The notes: a model not told the origin generated them from the sequence alone. A DNA stretch of 64,000 bases from Cucumis sativus (GCF_000004075.3 NC_026658.2:2480001-2544000), one strand, 5' to 3'; numbered from the stretch's first letter, positions 16,829 to 30,620 are shown. Numbers and translations: made by a program.

Positions 16829-16865
16829 TAGGGTTTGCGTTCGAAACCCTAGTTTATATATAAAT
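16829..16865 (-). promoter_or_regulatory. RPL15 core promoter: TATA box and telo-boxes
   Basis: On the minus strand a TATATAAA element (about 16854-16863) is followed directly by AAACCCTA-type telo-box motifs, one at 16829-16836 and an oppositely oriented one at 16844-16852. Telo-boxes close to the start site are known to mark plant ribosomal-protein promoters. With a TATA box here, transcription would begin near 16830, giving a leader of roughly 40 nt. That start site is inferred. Confidence 0.6.
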
Positions 16866-18783
16866 CATTTGTATCATTGTCTCATCTTCACCATCAGATT
16901 TGGGCTTTCTCTCAAACGGGCTTCAATTGTGGGCCTAAATCACTAAATGGATCGTGAAAAATTAGGAGGAGGTTCCTAATATATTTTCAAATGTAATTGT
17001 TTTTAAAATTAAAGTTTAGAGTTTTTTGGTATTCATTCAAAAGTTAATTTTCAACTCTTTTATAAAAAAAAAGTAAAAAAATTAAAAGTAAAAATGATCC
17101 TATAGAAAATTATATTTTTTTTCTTAAGGGAATCCCAACGATTTTTAGTTGAATCACCTCTCCATACAAATATTTGAGATATTTTTCCTGTAAATTTTTT
17201 TTTTAACATTTGGTTTCTTTTCATTTATTGATGTTCTATTTGTAAAGTGTGATGGTAGCAAAATCTATAATGATAGACTCTCATAAATGAACCTGAGTTT
17301 TATTGTGTAATATTCGTTAATACTTTATACATTGATTAATTGATTCTTATTGTGAATAATAAATTAAATTATAGAAAATTAGGGCATGTTTGGTTGATAA
17401 TTTGGATTCTCTTTTTCGTTTTATCCACTCATTTCAATGTGTCGGTAGTCACTTTGGATATGGTTTCTAAAATTTGTTTTCATATTGTATGATTCAAACC
17501 GAGTCGATTAAATATTTTTATGTTTTTATTGTATCTGGATTTTGAATTTATAATTTTAAAATGCATAATCATATGAAACAAAGATACAAATATTATCTCA
17601 AAATGAAAATTAAAATATGTATTACGTTGTATAAAATTACAAAACAATATTTAAATGCAATATCTAAAATAAAACATGCTCATGAAATAGATAATGATAG
17701 TTTATTTTTTGTGGGCAACTATAGTTAACTTGATGATTTATAAATATACATAGTAGTTTATTTAAACACATTTGAAAGAATTTTCAAGGGAGTTGGTTGT
17801 TGGAGTCGTGAGTTGGTCGTTGGAATTGGTTGTGTAAATTGATCATCGAAGTTTGTGTGTCGGAGATGGTTATCAAAGCCCATAATTACTGGTCATCGAA
17901 ATTGGTCACATTAAGGTGGGGGAGGGAGTTTGCCATTGAAGGTGGCCCATGGAAAGTGAGTGTCAAGGTTGATCATTGAAGATGATTTTCATCAAAGTTT
18001 GTGTGTCAAAGGCAGTTATCAAAGCCCATAATTATTGGTCAACAACACTGGTCAACCTATGGTGGTCGCCAGAGTTTGTCTCGAGACTTCAGAGTTGGTT
18101 GTGTGAAAGTGGTTGTTGAAGTTGATTTTCAAAGTGTGACAACGATAATTATCAATGGTGATCGCCGACCGACAAATGGACTTATTGGAAACATTGGAAG
18201 AAACGAGTGTTGAGTGAGTTATACCAACTCAATTCGACGAACATTTAAAGTTGATGTGCCAAAACAATATACCAACTCAACTCATCGTGAGTAGGTGAAC
18301 CAATCACTCCCTACAAGGGTTGTTACATATCAAGTTCATGAATCTCTTACTATTTTGGTATTTATTTACGATTTCCTTTCATACTTTCAAGCCGTCTAAA
18401 CTCACTCTATGTTATTTTAATACTTTGAAATTTCTTTCTATTCTTTAGAAAACATATTCACTTGCATGATAAGTGTGGATCCTAATATTACCACCATCAA
18501 GAAAGACGATATACAAAAAGTCCTTTACAACAACTATCAACATTATCGGGTAAAAACCTATTCCACAGCTAGAAATCAAAGATACTGAATACGTTGTTGT
18601 TTCCATAGAAATAACAAAGGAGAAAGATTACACAAGAACTTGACATCCCTCCAACTTCCTTACTAAATGAGCACCTTCACTACACAGCCAGACGTAAAAG
18701 TCCCATTTTGACATTGTAAGGATTTGCCCTTCTTCGTTGTGTTCTTTTGTTGGTTGTTCTATCCACAGGCTTTTTCTTCACAA
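16866..18783. other. Intergenic, RPL15 upstream and RPC4 downstream
   Basis: Apart from the degenerate repeat listed separately (about 17790-18180), this is AT-rich DNA. A GGGCATGTTTGG motif near 17390 resembles the end of a common plant MITE type, but I found no matching opposite end. No coding exon is recognised. Confidence 0.5.
17790..18180 (+). repeat. Degenerate GTTGGTCGTTGGA-type minisatellite
   Basis: The stretch is built from loosely repeated GGTCGTTGGAATTGG / GGTCATCGAAATTGG-like words. A longer block, from GTGTGTCGGAGATGG through TATCAAAGCCCATAAT to ACTGGTCA (about 17855-17900), recurs at about 18001-18050. It is GC-richer than its surroundings. The open frame covering part of it has no family resemblance and is probably a by-product of the repeat. 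Confidence 0.6.
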
Positions 18784-21700
18784 TCATCTCAAATTAGTCA
18801 CTGAATTTAAAAGGGAACTAATATCCGGTGTTACAACAACTCGGTTGCCAATGTCTCCGAGATCACAGCACTGTCCCTCTTCAGTGTTGATTGCCACAAC
18901 ATGTTGAAGAAAACTGCAGTTTGATCCAGAAGAAACCTACAACAGCCGCAAAACAGGACCAAATTGTTAAGAAATCTACTTAAAAAATAAACGGAAAACG
19001 TAAACAATAAAAAATTGACATTCACTTGATTTTTAACAGTATATCTGCTAACTTGATTCAAGTGCCTTTTGAGTTTGAGTTTATATAGTGCACTCCTCTA
19101 AACCCTACGGTCTAAATTGGAAATAACATAAATATGAATACAACTTCGATTTTGAGGGCTGGGGTCATCTTTAGACCTCGGTTCACTGATTGCGATAGGT
19201 CACATTTGGGGTGGCACACAACAAATTAAATGCATTCCAAACACAAATAATATCACAATATATGACATCTAAACTACAGGCGGGCAGCAAAAAAAAGAAC
19301 TCAACAATGCTTGATATTGGTTGTAGAAAGTTAACGACTTTACTCACATCGTAAAGAATGTCTCCCAGCCTCAACTTAATAGCTCCACTCTTGTATATCA
19401 GTAGTTTCCCCATACATCCAGCAGACAGTTTCTTCAAATCGTCGAGATCGGACGAGCTCGTGCTGTTTGAAGATCTTGAATTTCCTACTTTCTCCTTTCC
19501 CGTTGCAGTAGACGATTGTTTGGGTAAAGGAAGACGTGCAGGAAGCTGAAAGAAGTACTTAGTACTCTCTGTGTTTTCATCCTGCATCAAAAAACACCAC
19601 CATATTATAAGTTATAACTAGATTCTGCATAAAGAAATACCAATGTATATATGAAATAAGCCACAGTTCCCAATTATTCACCCACCAGCAACCCGAGATC
19701 CAAGGCAGGTATTACAGAGTTCTCATCATACTCTCTATTCATCACATCCTGCCCAAACTCGGCTTCATCAAGTCGTTCTAAATCCAAGAAGAGGCAGGAG
19801 AGTTAGCTGAACTACAGAACAAAGTCAGAACGATCCTCCACTAAGGTCAAAAGTTCATTTCATCATAGATGAGCAATCCCTTATATAATGACTCTTAAAA
19901 GTCTGCTTTTGTTTTCAAGATTTGATTATAAGCTTTTGCGTGATTAAGTATTAGCTCCATAAAATAGTTCTAATGCTTCAAAACCAATTTTGATTGTATA
20001 GATATTCACAGTTCAACGTGTGAAATCAAACATATGAATAAAGACATTGTTTCATAGCAACTTTGAACATGACAAAAGTGATTTTAATTCTTTCAAAATC
20101 ATTCACAAACATGTCTAAGATGCCATTAAGATCATTTTATATCATAAATCACTTATCAGTTTTCACAAACCAAAAGCTAAAGGTGGCCAATGTGACACTT
20201 CTGCTATTCCTCTTTGGGAGAGAATAAAGACATACCAGGGTCTCCAGAGTAAGGCATCCGTAAAGGGAGTGTAGTAGGATAGTAAGAATTTTGGTAATCC
20301 TGAAAAAGTATCATGAGATCAGGAAGTTAATCTTTATGTGTGTGTCAAAAGTGAGAGAGAAAAAGAGATTACCCAAGGTTCTTTGTAATCCCTCTTGGTC
20401 TTGGTTTCCATAGCCGAACTAGAGGATTCAGTAATTCCATCTTTGGTTTTTTTATCAAAATATTTTCCATCTTCGTTAACATCCCTAGCCACTGGCAAGA
20501 CAAACTCCTCATCTTCATCAACTTCAGGCTCAATGTCATTTTTTCTGCTACCGTTTTCTACTTTGGGAACTCCATATGTTCTAATAGAAGATGACGTTGA
20601 TTCAGCGCCAGGACCGAATGCAACTTGCACTGAAGCTGCAGATATGCAAATGAAAATAGAGATCATGTTAAGGCAACAATGGAAACTTCATCTTCCGTTG
20701 CTAAGAACTTGGGATTTTCTTTTCTCGTGATGACAAATTATTTAGTCGTTGGAGGTAGATTTAAAAATCTGAATGCACCTAATAATTATTAGATACGAAT
20801 GTTCAAGGTGCTTTTGCAATTTTTTCCTTCATACATTCAACTCTACAAAATTATTAGCCACATTGTAGCAGCCCACACTCTCTTGTGAATGAAAACAAAC
20901 CCGTTTACATGGATAATCCGTCCAAATTATATTAAGAAACCAATACAGTGCTATTGATATTAATTCAAAATTTTAAAGTAATACTTCATATACATTTTTT
21001 TTCGACCTTGTTCGCTCGTTTTCCGAGATTCTCCTGCAAAGTGGAAAGAAAACCAAATCAGTTCTTACAGTTACATATTAAGGCCAAAGGTTAAGGAGTC
21101 AATTGTTGCCCCTTTGCTGTTTTAACTCTTAACAGGTAGTCTGTACTGTCTAACACTAATGGATGCTCGATGCTTTTTCAAATGAGTAAAGAAAGTGAAA
21201 AATCAAACAATTGTTTCATTACCTAGCCATCATCGGTGGATATAGTTCCACCCATAGGCTATGTTTTCAAACATGTTAACATATTTTAAAGGTGAATTAA
21301 ATCGTATTTGATCAAGGAACATAAATCTACAACACTAAAAATGAAACAAAATTATTTCGTATGAAGATATTGTTGAAAATTGTTCTATTTGTGATGTGTA
21401 CTATTGTAATATTGTTTAAAAAGATATGAAATTTTGCTTTGAACTTAATAAGTCCTTGATAAAATTACTATTCAAGAAAGAAATAATCCATAATAGCGTA
21501 AAGAAAATGCTCAAATATAGCAATAGCAGGCCAAAAAACTCATCTTATTCTAAAAAAAGGGACAAAAAAACTCATCTAGAAAACCAAATAGCTAAAATAA
21601 AGCACAAACATTTCAAAAAATAATCAAACATAGCGAGTTTAACAAAAGATTGAATATCTAGATTTAACATTTGGTTGGTGATAAAAGTCAGAGTTGAGTT

Positions 21701-23260
21701 GGTAATTATTATAGGAAAACTAACACGAATAACGAGTTGAGAAATGTAAGTTACATAAATAACGAGAAAATAATCATCTTTTAATTATTGCAGATTGAAC
21801 CTGTAAACAAAAAAAAAAGCTAAATTATATAGTTACATGCAAAACTAACATTAATAATTTTTTTAAGCAACTAACATTAGTGAAATTGTTTTCTAAAAAT
21901 AAGAACTTATTTTTCAAAAAATAACTACTGTTTGGTCATAACAAGAAATTTTCTATCTGAGCTCCTTTTAATGATTGCAACAAAATATGTGAAGTTCATA
22001 AAGAAAATAAACAATAAATTAATATATATTTGGTGACCGGACAAATTAGGGGGGAGGATAGTACTACTAACATTTTCCAAGTTCATTAAAAGTTTTTTTA
22101 ATTATTAAGGTTTGAGATTAGTTGATCTCCAAGTTTTGTTATTTGAGGTTTGTAAATTATTTTAAATGGTCTATAAATAAAAGTTGGCAAGTTATATATG
22201 ACAATTTTTACTAATTTAATATTTTATTAACATACGATCAATATTCAAATAAAAAAGTATTTGAATATTAACTAACACATACACACCAACTAACATATAA
22301 TTTAGTTATAATATTTAAGCCTTCAAATCATTAGCCCTTTTATTTATCTTCTATAGTTTATATATCTTAGCGATTTTATTTATTTATTTTAGTTAAACAA
22401 GTATCAAATAATTAACGAAAATGAAGAAGAAAAGAGAAGTAAGACGATATTAATGAAATAAGGGAATTTCTTTTTTTAGTTGTGAAATTTTGTAAAGTTC
22501 AAAAAATAAATTTCCATTGTATTTTTGTCCTCATTTTAAAAATTTAAGTGTACTTTTAAGACTTTTTAAAATTGGAAGATTTTTTACTAAAATAATAAAG
22601 TTCACTTTTTTTTTAGGCTAAGACTAACCAAATATTTTAACCTTTAATTTAATTTTTATCAACGAAAAGAAAAGAGAAACCCCAAGCGCTTCTCCAGGAA
22701 GAGAAATAAAGAAGAAAGAACGTTGTCCGGAAAACGATTCATTTCCATAAAAACAATTTCCTCGGGAACCAAACGGAAAAGCAGAAGTAGAAGTAGAAGA
22801 AGAAAATCTTTTCAAATCATCCAAATTCTAACTGATCAGAAAACCAAAAGTCATCTAAACATCAAAACCAAAACACACAAAAGAATTCGAAAAACCATTA
22901 TAACAAGAAGAAGAAGAAGAAGAAGAAGCTTACATTGGCACGGCGTAATAGGTAGCGAGTTTGAGCAACATAACCCTCACCATCTTCATCTTCACTGCAG
23001 CAATTCCCCAAACAAATTAGGATTTTACAAATTCAAAATGTGGAAGAAGATGAGATTCAGAGGAGTACGTTTTCTGAACCGGTGGTGGTGGTGGCCTCTT
23101 GCGCTGTGAGGATTTTGGAGCGAATTTGACCTGCAGAAGGAAAAGGGTTTAGATCTAAATCGAGTTAAAGAAGAAGTTTAGGATATTATTTAGGCGTGAT
23201 TTGAAAAGTTATTTTGATTACTACCTTTCTGCGTGGAGGAGATGGATCGGAATTCTTCAT
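18784..23260 (-). CDS. RPC4: RNA polymerase III subunit RPC4 (Rpc53 family)
   Basis: RPC4 is a peripheral Pol III subunit that pairs with RPC5 and acts in initiation and termination at tRNA and 5S rRNA genes. Nine exons join in frame to 334 residues: 23225-23260, 23069-23130, 22934-22994, 20994-21033, 20373-20635, 20236-20299, 19686-19777, 19348-19581 and 18784-18936. The N-terminus is basic and proline-rich (KRPPPPPVQK), followed by SSVQVAFGPGAES, an acidic low-complexity middle, and the conserved C-terminal Rpc4 domain with KYFFQLPARLPL, GKLLIYKSGAIKLRLGD, HVVAINTEEGQCCDLG and RVVVTPDISSLL. The last part is the clearest family signature. The start at 23260 (MKNSDPSPPRRK) is the first ATG in frame. 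A 1.9-kb intron separates exons 3 and 4. No damage is seen. Confidence 0.93.
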
Positions 23261-24900
23261 GAGCTCGAGGTTGAAGATGATGGTGAAGGGAAACGGGACA
23301 AAAATGGTGAAAAAGAAGAAAAGGGAAAGAATCGAACCCTAGACCAGGCGGAATGAAGAAATGATGAGATACCAACGAAGACGAAATGTTCACTTAATGC
23401 CACACAGCAAATTTAATTATAAATAACTTAACTTTTTAGTTTCTATTTACTTTTGGGTGTTTTGAGTTTCTACTTTTCTTTTTAAATTTACACATTTAAT
23501 CTTTTAACGTATTCAGTGTGAGCATGGAATTAATTTTCACCATTTCTCATTACTATTAAACTTAAATTTGAAAATTTAAGTAATAGTTATTATATATATA
23601 TATAGTGAGTATTTATCAATTAGTCGATTAAGTTTTTTTTGGGTTGGATTTGAGATATGAAATAACCAACTTAAGTGACTTGAATTCCAAAAGTATTTGA
23701 ACCCGACGTGTTTCCATTCTATTATTCTTTTTTTTTTTTTGTTATTATTTGTGTGTTCTTAATCTTAACCATTTTAGCACAATTATTGATAAAATTAAAG
23801 TGAAATATTTTAAACATTTTTTTCAATCAAGATAATGATCTTTTAAGACAACCAAGACCCGTTCTTAATTAGTTGAATTATTTTCAAAAACTAAAAACTA
23901 TATTTGTAGTAAATTGTATAATTAGAAATTAATCTTCAAAATCTTATATCCAAGTGAAAAAGTACAGTACATATTTATTGGACATTAGCTTATGTCCTAC
24001 GAGCTAATAGCATGTCAATTTGAGCATTGTAGATAAAAGTCACTTGGTACTATTTTCAAAATCTAGTTCAACTTTCTCCCCAATACTAAATATCATTAGT
24101 TTAAAAGTACTTAATTAGTCTCATTCATAATGTTCAATGTGTTCCTCTCCGTAAGTTCGCTACTCTTAATTTTTTATGCGATACTTTGCATTGAACGAAT
24201 TAAAGAAAAAACAGATTGAAAATTCAACAATTTATTTAAAATGGGTCGAGAATATAATTTCCTTTTATCAAACTAGAAAAGGTTTAGAAATACAATCAAC
24301 ATTACACAACATGTACATTTCAATTTGATTGCGGAGGCCAACACCCCTTCAAATTTGTCCACCTATTTAAAAGTGGAAATCAATCATGCGTTCAGTCTTT
24401 CTATTTTCTTTAGGCATTCAAAAGGTCGAACCGGCATCCATTCAATTCCATCTTCCCCAATTTATGTAAAAGGAGTTGAACCAATAGATTATTTTGGATT
24501 TTGGACCAAGCCGTAAAGTTATGTAAAAGAAGAGTGTAGGGCCAAAAGAGGATGAAAAATTTAAAACTACTACGCAAGTAATAAGTTCAATTATTTGATT
24601 ATCATGTCCATCACCAATTTCACTGCAGGTTTGGTTAACATCACTTCTCTTTTTGTTCACATAATTTTCAAAACAGGTCTTTAAAACTAATTTCTTCAAA
24701 TTAATCATCTATCAATGCAGATTCTAAAATAATCTATTACCTTCAGTAGTCTATTGTAAAAACATGCCTAAATTGATAAAACTAAAGAGTGATCTTAACC
24801 AAAGTTACTCCTAAACATGTCATTAACCAAATAGCCTGGACTATAATGAACATGACGAAAAATGGATGAGAAAGCAGAATTTTGGTCTATAGAGATGTAA
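23261..24900. other. RPC4 upstream region and intergenic DNA
   Basis: Next to the RPC4 start is its presumed promoter and leader. The remainder is AT-rich with T runs (about 23729-23742) and a short TA run (about 23591-23604). No coding exon or RNA gene is recognised. Confidence 0.5.
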
Positions 24901-27900
24901 CTTCACTGCCAATACGCCATAAAGATAATACAACTCTCCCATGGATAATATCTGTAATTAAAACTACCCTCAAAACACACCACCATACCCTCCTCTAAAA
25001 GTATGAGACAGATTTCCTGTTTGAAACAGAGAATCATAAATCAAGTTCTTCATCAGCAAGAATCCACAACCTCTGTCGCAGACTGCGGAAACCACCCAGT
25101 TGCACGTTTCTAACATCTAATGACGATTAACATGAGAACTCACAATCATGTTAGTTAAGTCATAAAAAAAACTCAGGAAAATCCTAATCCTAATCCCTCC
25201 TACAGACACTATTGCGGAAAACACTTATCTAGGTGAAATAAATAAGCATACGAAACTTTTAAGGATGGAGTTCTCCCTTGATAGATTACTCTCTTTGTTC
25301 TTCACAAAACTGTGACCACCGCAACCAACAGGCAAAAGCGATACTTGAAACAAATGGGCTACAAAGAGCATTCTAAAGGTAATCTATTGTAAGAGGTAAC
25401 TTCGTGTGTCAAGACAATACTAGATAACTCTTTGTCAGAAGGAAAATTGAAACTTTAGGAGAGTAGGAAAAAAGAATTCCCGTCAACTGCAGGACTCGCA
25501 ATAAAAACCTTAATTGTAGAATCGAATGAATATGCTAATGTGCAAAACAAATAGGATAATAATCTAACATAAGTTTTCCCTGACACAAACAAACAACCAA
25601 CTATACATGCTAATTTGGCAAAGAACTTTATGTCACAAGAAAAGCCTGTTAAACATGAAGCCCCAACCGACTCAGGGAAGTCCGATGTTATTGAAGCCAC
25701 AAAAAGCTTTCGTGATTTGAGTAGCATCATTGGTTTCCAGAGATTGTACATGAGACCTTATCATTATTATATATTTATAACCTCTATTTTGTCAATTAAC
25801 AGTAGTCCCCTGTCACTTAAAATTATAAAGTAACATTTTTTTATGCTTCTTCATGATTCAACAATAGCTTACCCAAGGAATGGGCTGAATGTAAGAATGA
25901 AAAAAGCACATAATATATGTTATTCATACATTTGTAGCATAAGGTGACTACAGTTGATGAACAAAATAAATTTTGTATTTAATAATAGCGATCAGGTATA
26001 TCATAAATGTTCCCTGGAAACCAAAGATGGCACTCAAAAACACTCGGAAACACTTGTTCAGTATCTACAATCATACTAAAGAAGTATCCATCATCCATCA
26101 ACTAAACTAATCTCTTCATGAAAGGTGTAGTATCACTCTTTCAACTTCACACAATCATAGACTATAAAATATCAGGCAAAATGAGGAGCTAAATTCTGTA
26201 GGATGGACTCAATTTGAACTTAGTAATCTACTACTACGTGAACCACTGAACTTGCTCAAGTTGTTAGTCTCTGGAACCCTATCACTATCCAATTGAGTCC
26301 GGGTGAATTATTCTGACACAAAATAAATATTGACACCAAAATAAGTTACCTAGCACTTGGGCACAAGCCAACAAATATTTGGCAATCAAATTATAATACA
26401 CAAACTGACTAGCCTGTGATTTAACAAGTCCCGACATCTTTAACCTGCCATAAGAGAACTAGAAAAAGTGATCAGAAGATATTAGAAACGTGAAGAAAGG
26501 ATTAAAGACGCTTAAATGAAGATAATTTTTCCACATACCCCCATGCGTCAAAATTGTAAGGCATGATCCCTTCAAGATGGATTGATGGAAGGCACGAAGT
26601 ATACCATCACCACCACCAATAATACTAAACTAATTTAGAACCCTCAAAACAGAAAGCATATTATGTAGAACAGAAACATGTTAGCCCAAGCAATCAACAT
26701 ACATCTACTAGAAGAAATGTTAAACCAGTTCTTCCATCTACCACACCATTCACATGGAAATAGAGGGCAAGATTACCTGCTGGATCAAATTGATGGAAGG
26801 CATCAACACCATGACAATAAGAGATTACTTAGAACGTCAAAACAGAAAGCAATGATCAATAAACTGTTAGGATAAGTAACAAGTACGCATGATGAAGTAT
26901 CATTACCTAAATCTGTGAAGTAGGTAATAAAGAAAGTAGTAATAATAATAATAATAAAAATAATAATAGAAGAGCAAAAATCAACCAGACATTGTTAGAT
27001 AGCTAATGCATAAGGAACAGAACCAAATCCTTCAATAATATGCTCAAATTTGCTCCTTCAATACAAGGCAATGTGACAAGGACTTCTAGCCTGAATCTCT
27101 GCAAATGTCAAGACAGTACAGCAAGGTTAAAGAGGTGAGTCCCAAACTTCCAACAAAGTCATGGCAAGGGGTAAGTAATCAGCTCCAAGAAACATCAGTC
27201 CTGTCAAATTTTACATGATACCATTGGATGGTTAATAAATGCGAGACCAGTAACAAATATGAATCTCCAAAAAAAAAAAAAAAACATTAAGACAACTGCA
27301 AATTATATCAATGGGAAAGGTGCGTGCACTTTTTCACACCCAATAACAACAACGCGAGGATAGTAGACCAATTGGAGCAGAGAAAATGACACATATAAGC
27401 CACATAATTCTCAATATTCACCAGCATGTTAAAGGAAAACAGATAAAGCAAAGAAAACAGTACGTGCCTAGTGACCCATTTTATCTTGTCTATGCTAAGA
27501 GCAGAAAGTGAAGTAATTGCTCGGATAATCTTCCAAGAGTTTCAGTCATACCCCTTATATATTAGTCTTTTAATTAAGTCTTTATTGTCAAAAAACATAA
27601 AAATTAACCATTTGGGTTGAAAATATTATATAATTATAATTGGATAAAATAATTCGCCCATAAAATAAAATTGAAAGGAAGATTTATATGTTGAAATGCT
27701 TTTTAAGATGAATTGAAAATAAATATTCCAAAAAATCTATTACAATTCTAGATATGCTCCATAATTAAAGATTTTAAAACATACATGCAAAACCTAAGAG
27801 AATGAAAACGATGGCAAAACAATTAAAAGCCCCGTGTTTCAGAATAACTTCTTTTAAATAAATAAAAAATTCAGGTAGACAAATAGAAAATTTTTAAATA

Positions 27901-28286
27901 TATAAAAACCCGATATGTGTTCGCAAACAAAAACAATATTTTATTCCTACAGCAGTATGATCTCTCCACATCCAGGGCTACAGAGATAACTCGATCCTGT
28001 TTGGCTGTTCAAAAATCAGAACTAATCATACTGGAGTGAGACACATGTAAAAATTGATTAGTATAAAAAAAGTTAAGAATTAGAAAAACAGAAGTTAGAA
28101 ATTAAATACAAAAAAAAAAACCCCCAAAACAACGTTAGTTTCGATAAATGATTGATTCTCTTTTTTTAACCAAAAAAGTGGATATGAACCCATTTCATAG
28201 AAGTTCACCCAGGTTTTATAAATAACAATAAAGAGAATTTAAACATACCTCCTCCAAATTCAAACTATGATCAATCACAACTCGAA
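24901..28286 (-). other. SF1 3' region, probably with UTR introns
   Basis: No conserved protein is seen. A good splice donor (GGAG|GTATGT on the minus strand, exon edge at 28249) lies 38 nt past the SF1 stop codon, so the SF1 transcript probably continues through one or more 3' UTR introns into this region. I could not fix the acceptor or the polyadenylation site. The region is somewhat less AT-rich than typical intergenic DNA here. It contains an (AAT)n run at about 26939-26968 and a degenerate direct repeat (about 26575-26665 and 26780-26860). Confidence 0.4.
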
Positions 28287-30620
28287 TCATTTCATATCTG
28301 CCATGAACTTTTCGTACTCAGCATCTGCACCTGATGACGTCTTCTCAGCAGAAGGCATGGGAGGAGGCATTGGAGGATTTGTAGCCCAAGGAGCAGCCCC
28401 GCTGGGCGGTTGAGGCTGATCCGTAGTTGGCGCAGACATGGGCAACGGATGAGTAGAGACCGCACTATAATAAGCCGAATAACCATATGAAGGCGGGTAA
28501 GAAGGTTGAGCACTAGGTGGCATCGAATATAAAGTGTTCCCATATGCCGTAGTTTGTAATGGCTGGCTAGTAGGATTTTCAGATGGCAATCCCGGAGGAA
28601 AACTCTGTTGTGCTTCACCTGAAGTCACAGGTTGAGATGGAGCACCAGGGGGAGCTGTCTGGACCTGAGAATACTGGACGCCGTAAGGAGGCATAGCCTG
28701 ACCCTGAACAGCCGGATAGACGTTAGAACCTGGAGGTGGAGGGGGGTAAGAAGCATACGGAGAAGGAACTGGAGGACCCCATGGAACTGGGGTAGCAGAA
28801 TAACTTGTGGGTGGAGGAACATTCCCAAGAGGACCACCGGGCATAAACTGCTGGGACGGATAGACACCAACAGGCTGGCTTGAAACGGGGTAAGTGGGCA
28901 CAGTCGATGCTGGAGGGCAAGGAGGCACAGTAGGCTGTGGTGGCTTCCCAGCAACTCTAACAGCAATCGTTCGGCCTTCTAGACGATAACCATTCATGCT
29001 GGCAATTGCATTATTAGCCATCTGAATATCAGAATACTTCACAAATCCATAACCTTTGCTCAATCCGGAAACCCTATCCTTAATGACCTTAGCCATCACA
29101 ATATCGCCAAATGTTGAAAATAATCTAATCAAACCATCATCATCAAAAGTAGGAGGCAAATAACCTATATACAAGTTTGTATCGTCATATTCCTTAGCAG
29201 GCTTCACTCCATTCGCACCAACGCTTGCTTGTGGTGTATTGCTAGCGCTAGTTGTATTGTTAGCCCAAGGAGGGTTGGTTCCTGAAGTGCCAGAACCTAT
29301 TGCTAATGTAGGGGTCTGCTTGGTTGCTGATTCGGGAATTGTACCTCCTAACTCTGCCAAGAAATTCTGATATTCATCATCCATCTTTTTCCCAGTTGTC
29401 CCCTTCACTGGACAATCAATTGTTGGATGCCCACCATCACCACATATTTTACAGAGTACATCACTCTTGAATGTGGATGTCCGCGAAGGGCAAGCATATT
29501 GACGATGCCCAGCCTCGCCACACAACCTACAGAATTCTTCATCCCTTATGGTTCCATTCAAGGCAGCAAGTTCCCTAAGTTGCTGCCTCTTATGCTCATT
29601 CAAAACTTCGTCAACAGGCTGCAAAAGCTTCTCTACCATTTCCGCCGCAGCTTCTAGTGATTCCTGCGTTTCAGCCTCAACTAGAACATGCAAATCCTCG
29701 TTCTCTGCAGGATCATGCTTTAAATCCCTCTTCTGTTGCAATCTACCTTCTTTTACAGACCCTTTTCCCCTAATTACAATTTTTGCGCCAGTTTGTTTCT
29801 CCATCCTCTTCTGTGTATTACCTCTAGGACCAATAATCAGCCCAATAAAATTGTAACCTGGGTATTCCTTCATCGGTATATAAAGCTTCTTCTGAAGCTT
29901 CGGAGGCCTATAATCTGCTGGAGGCTTAAAAGCAGGGTTCTTCTTGATTATTTGAGAAATAATCTCTTGTCTCTCTGTGTTCAATTTTTCACGAGCACGA
30001 TACTCCCTAGTATTAATTCTTATTCCCATATTGTCATAAATTGGCTCCGGCGAAGGAGAACGAGCACCTTCAGGCCGATCATCCAACGGCATACCAGATT
30101 GAAGCATTCTACTAATTTCTAAAAGCCTACTATTCAAAGCTTGAATTTCAGGGTCGAACTCAATACCTCCCATAAAATCTGGAAGTTGAATTACAGGTTT
30201 GGGATCATCATCAGCCCAACGAGACTTCCTCTTGCGCGCACCACTCCCAGATTCACCACCACTCTGTTCATTACTCTCAGGCTGCGGGTCCCATCGGCTC
30301 CGACGTCGTCGCCTACTCGTAGTCTCCTCTTCACCACCGGAGAAATCCTTGTCGGTACCACTATGAGTGTTTGTAAATCCATTCTCCGACACCAGCGGCT
30401 TCTGAATAATCTCCACCTTCGGCACATAATTAACACCATCAGCCGGTTGGTTTTCCGCATGCCCATTTCCAGAACTAAACCCCGAGTTTTCACCCTTAAT
30501 TTCTTTTAATAAGGAGTTGGGGTCGCGATCGTGGTCTTCGGGAGTAGAATAATCGGGAGGATAAGGAACAAGGGTTTCAATGGCGGAATTAGGGTTAGGG
30601 TTTGAGTTGATAGAGTCCAT
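28287..30620 (-). CDS. SF1: Splicing factor 1 / branch-point-binding protein
   Basis: SF1 recognises the intron branch point together with U2AF65 in early spliceosome assembly in the nucleus. One uninterrupted exon encodes 777 residues. In order there are: two tryptophan motifs of U2AF-ligand type ([11 protein letters not shown] near 103-113, [11 protein letters not shown] near 129-139); a KH-QUA2 domain (about 245-335, with [20 protein letters not shown]); two CCHC zinc knuckles ([14 protein letters not shown] at 364-377, [14 protein letters not shown] at 390-403); an RRM (about 482-556, NLYIGYLPP and KGYGFVKYS); and a long proline/tyrosine/glutamine-rich tail. The RRM after the zinc knuckles is typical of plant SF1 and absent from animal and yeast proteins. 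I chose the ATG at 30620 because the protein then opens MDSINSN; an in-frame ATG at 30704 would add 28 residues of unlike composition. Confidence 0.95.
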   Translation of the reverse strand: MDSINSNPNPNSAIETLVPYPPDYSTPEDHDRDPNSLLKEIKGENSGFSSGNGHAENQPADGVNYVPKVEIIQKPLVSENGFTNTHSGTDKDFSGGEEETTSRRRRRSRWDPQPESNEQSGGESGSGARKRKSRWADDDPKPVIQLPDFMGGIEFDPEIQALNSRLLEISRMLQSGMPLDDRPEGARSPSPEPIYDNMGIRINTREYRAREKLNTERQEIISQIIKKNPAFKPPADYRPPKLQKKLYIPMKEYPGYNFIGLIIGPRGNTQKRMEKQTGAKIVIRGKGSVKEGRLQQKRDLKHDPAENEDLHVLVEAETQESLEAAAEMVEKLLQPVDEVLNEHKRQQLRELAALNGTIRDEEFCRLCGEAGHRQYACPSRTSTFKSDVLCKICGDGGHPTIDCPVKGTTGKKMDDEYQNFLAELGGTIPESATKQTPTLAIGSGTSGTNPPWANNTTSASNTPQASVGANGVKPAKEYDDTNLYIGYLPPTFDDDGLIRLFSTFGDIVMAKVIKDRVSGLSKGYGFVKYSDIQMANNAIASMNGYRLEGRTIAVRVAGKPPQPTVPPCPPASTVPTYPVSSQPVGVYPSQQFMPGGPLGNVPPPTSYSATPVPWGPPVPSPYASYPPPPPGSNVYPAVQGQAMPPYGVQYSQVQTAPPGAPSQPVTSGEAQQSFPPGLPSENPTSQPLQTTAYGNTLYSMPPSAQPSYPPSYGYSAYYSAVSTHPLPMSAPTTDQPQPPSGAAPWATNPPMPPPMPSAEKTSSGADAEYEKFMADMK

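Noticed and set aside
17385-17700. GGGCATGTTTGG end-like motif of a MITE
   Set aside because: No matching inverted end was found within a few hundred bases.
25455-26875. Short open frames downstream of SF1
   Set aside because: They lack family resemblance; the interval is better explained as SF1 3' UTR and introns or non-coding DNA.
28292-30509. Several open frames antisense or out of frame to SF1
   Set aside because: They overlap the long SF1 exon and have no family resemblance; they reflect its biased codon content.
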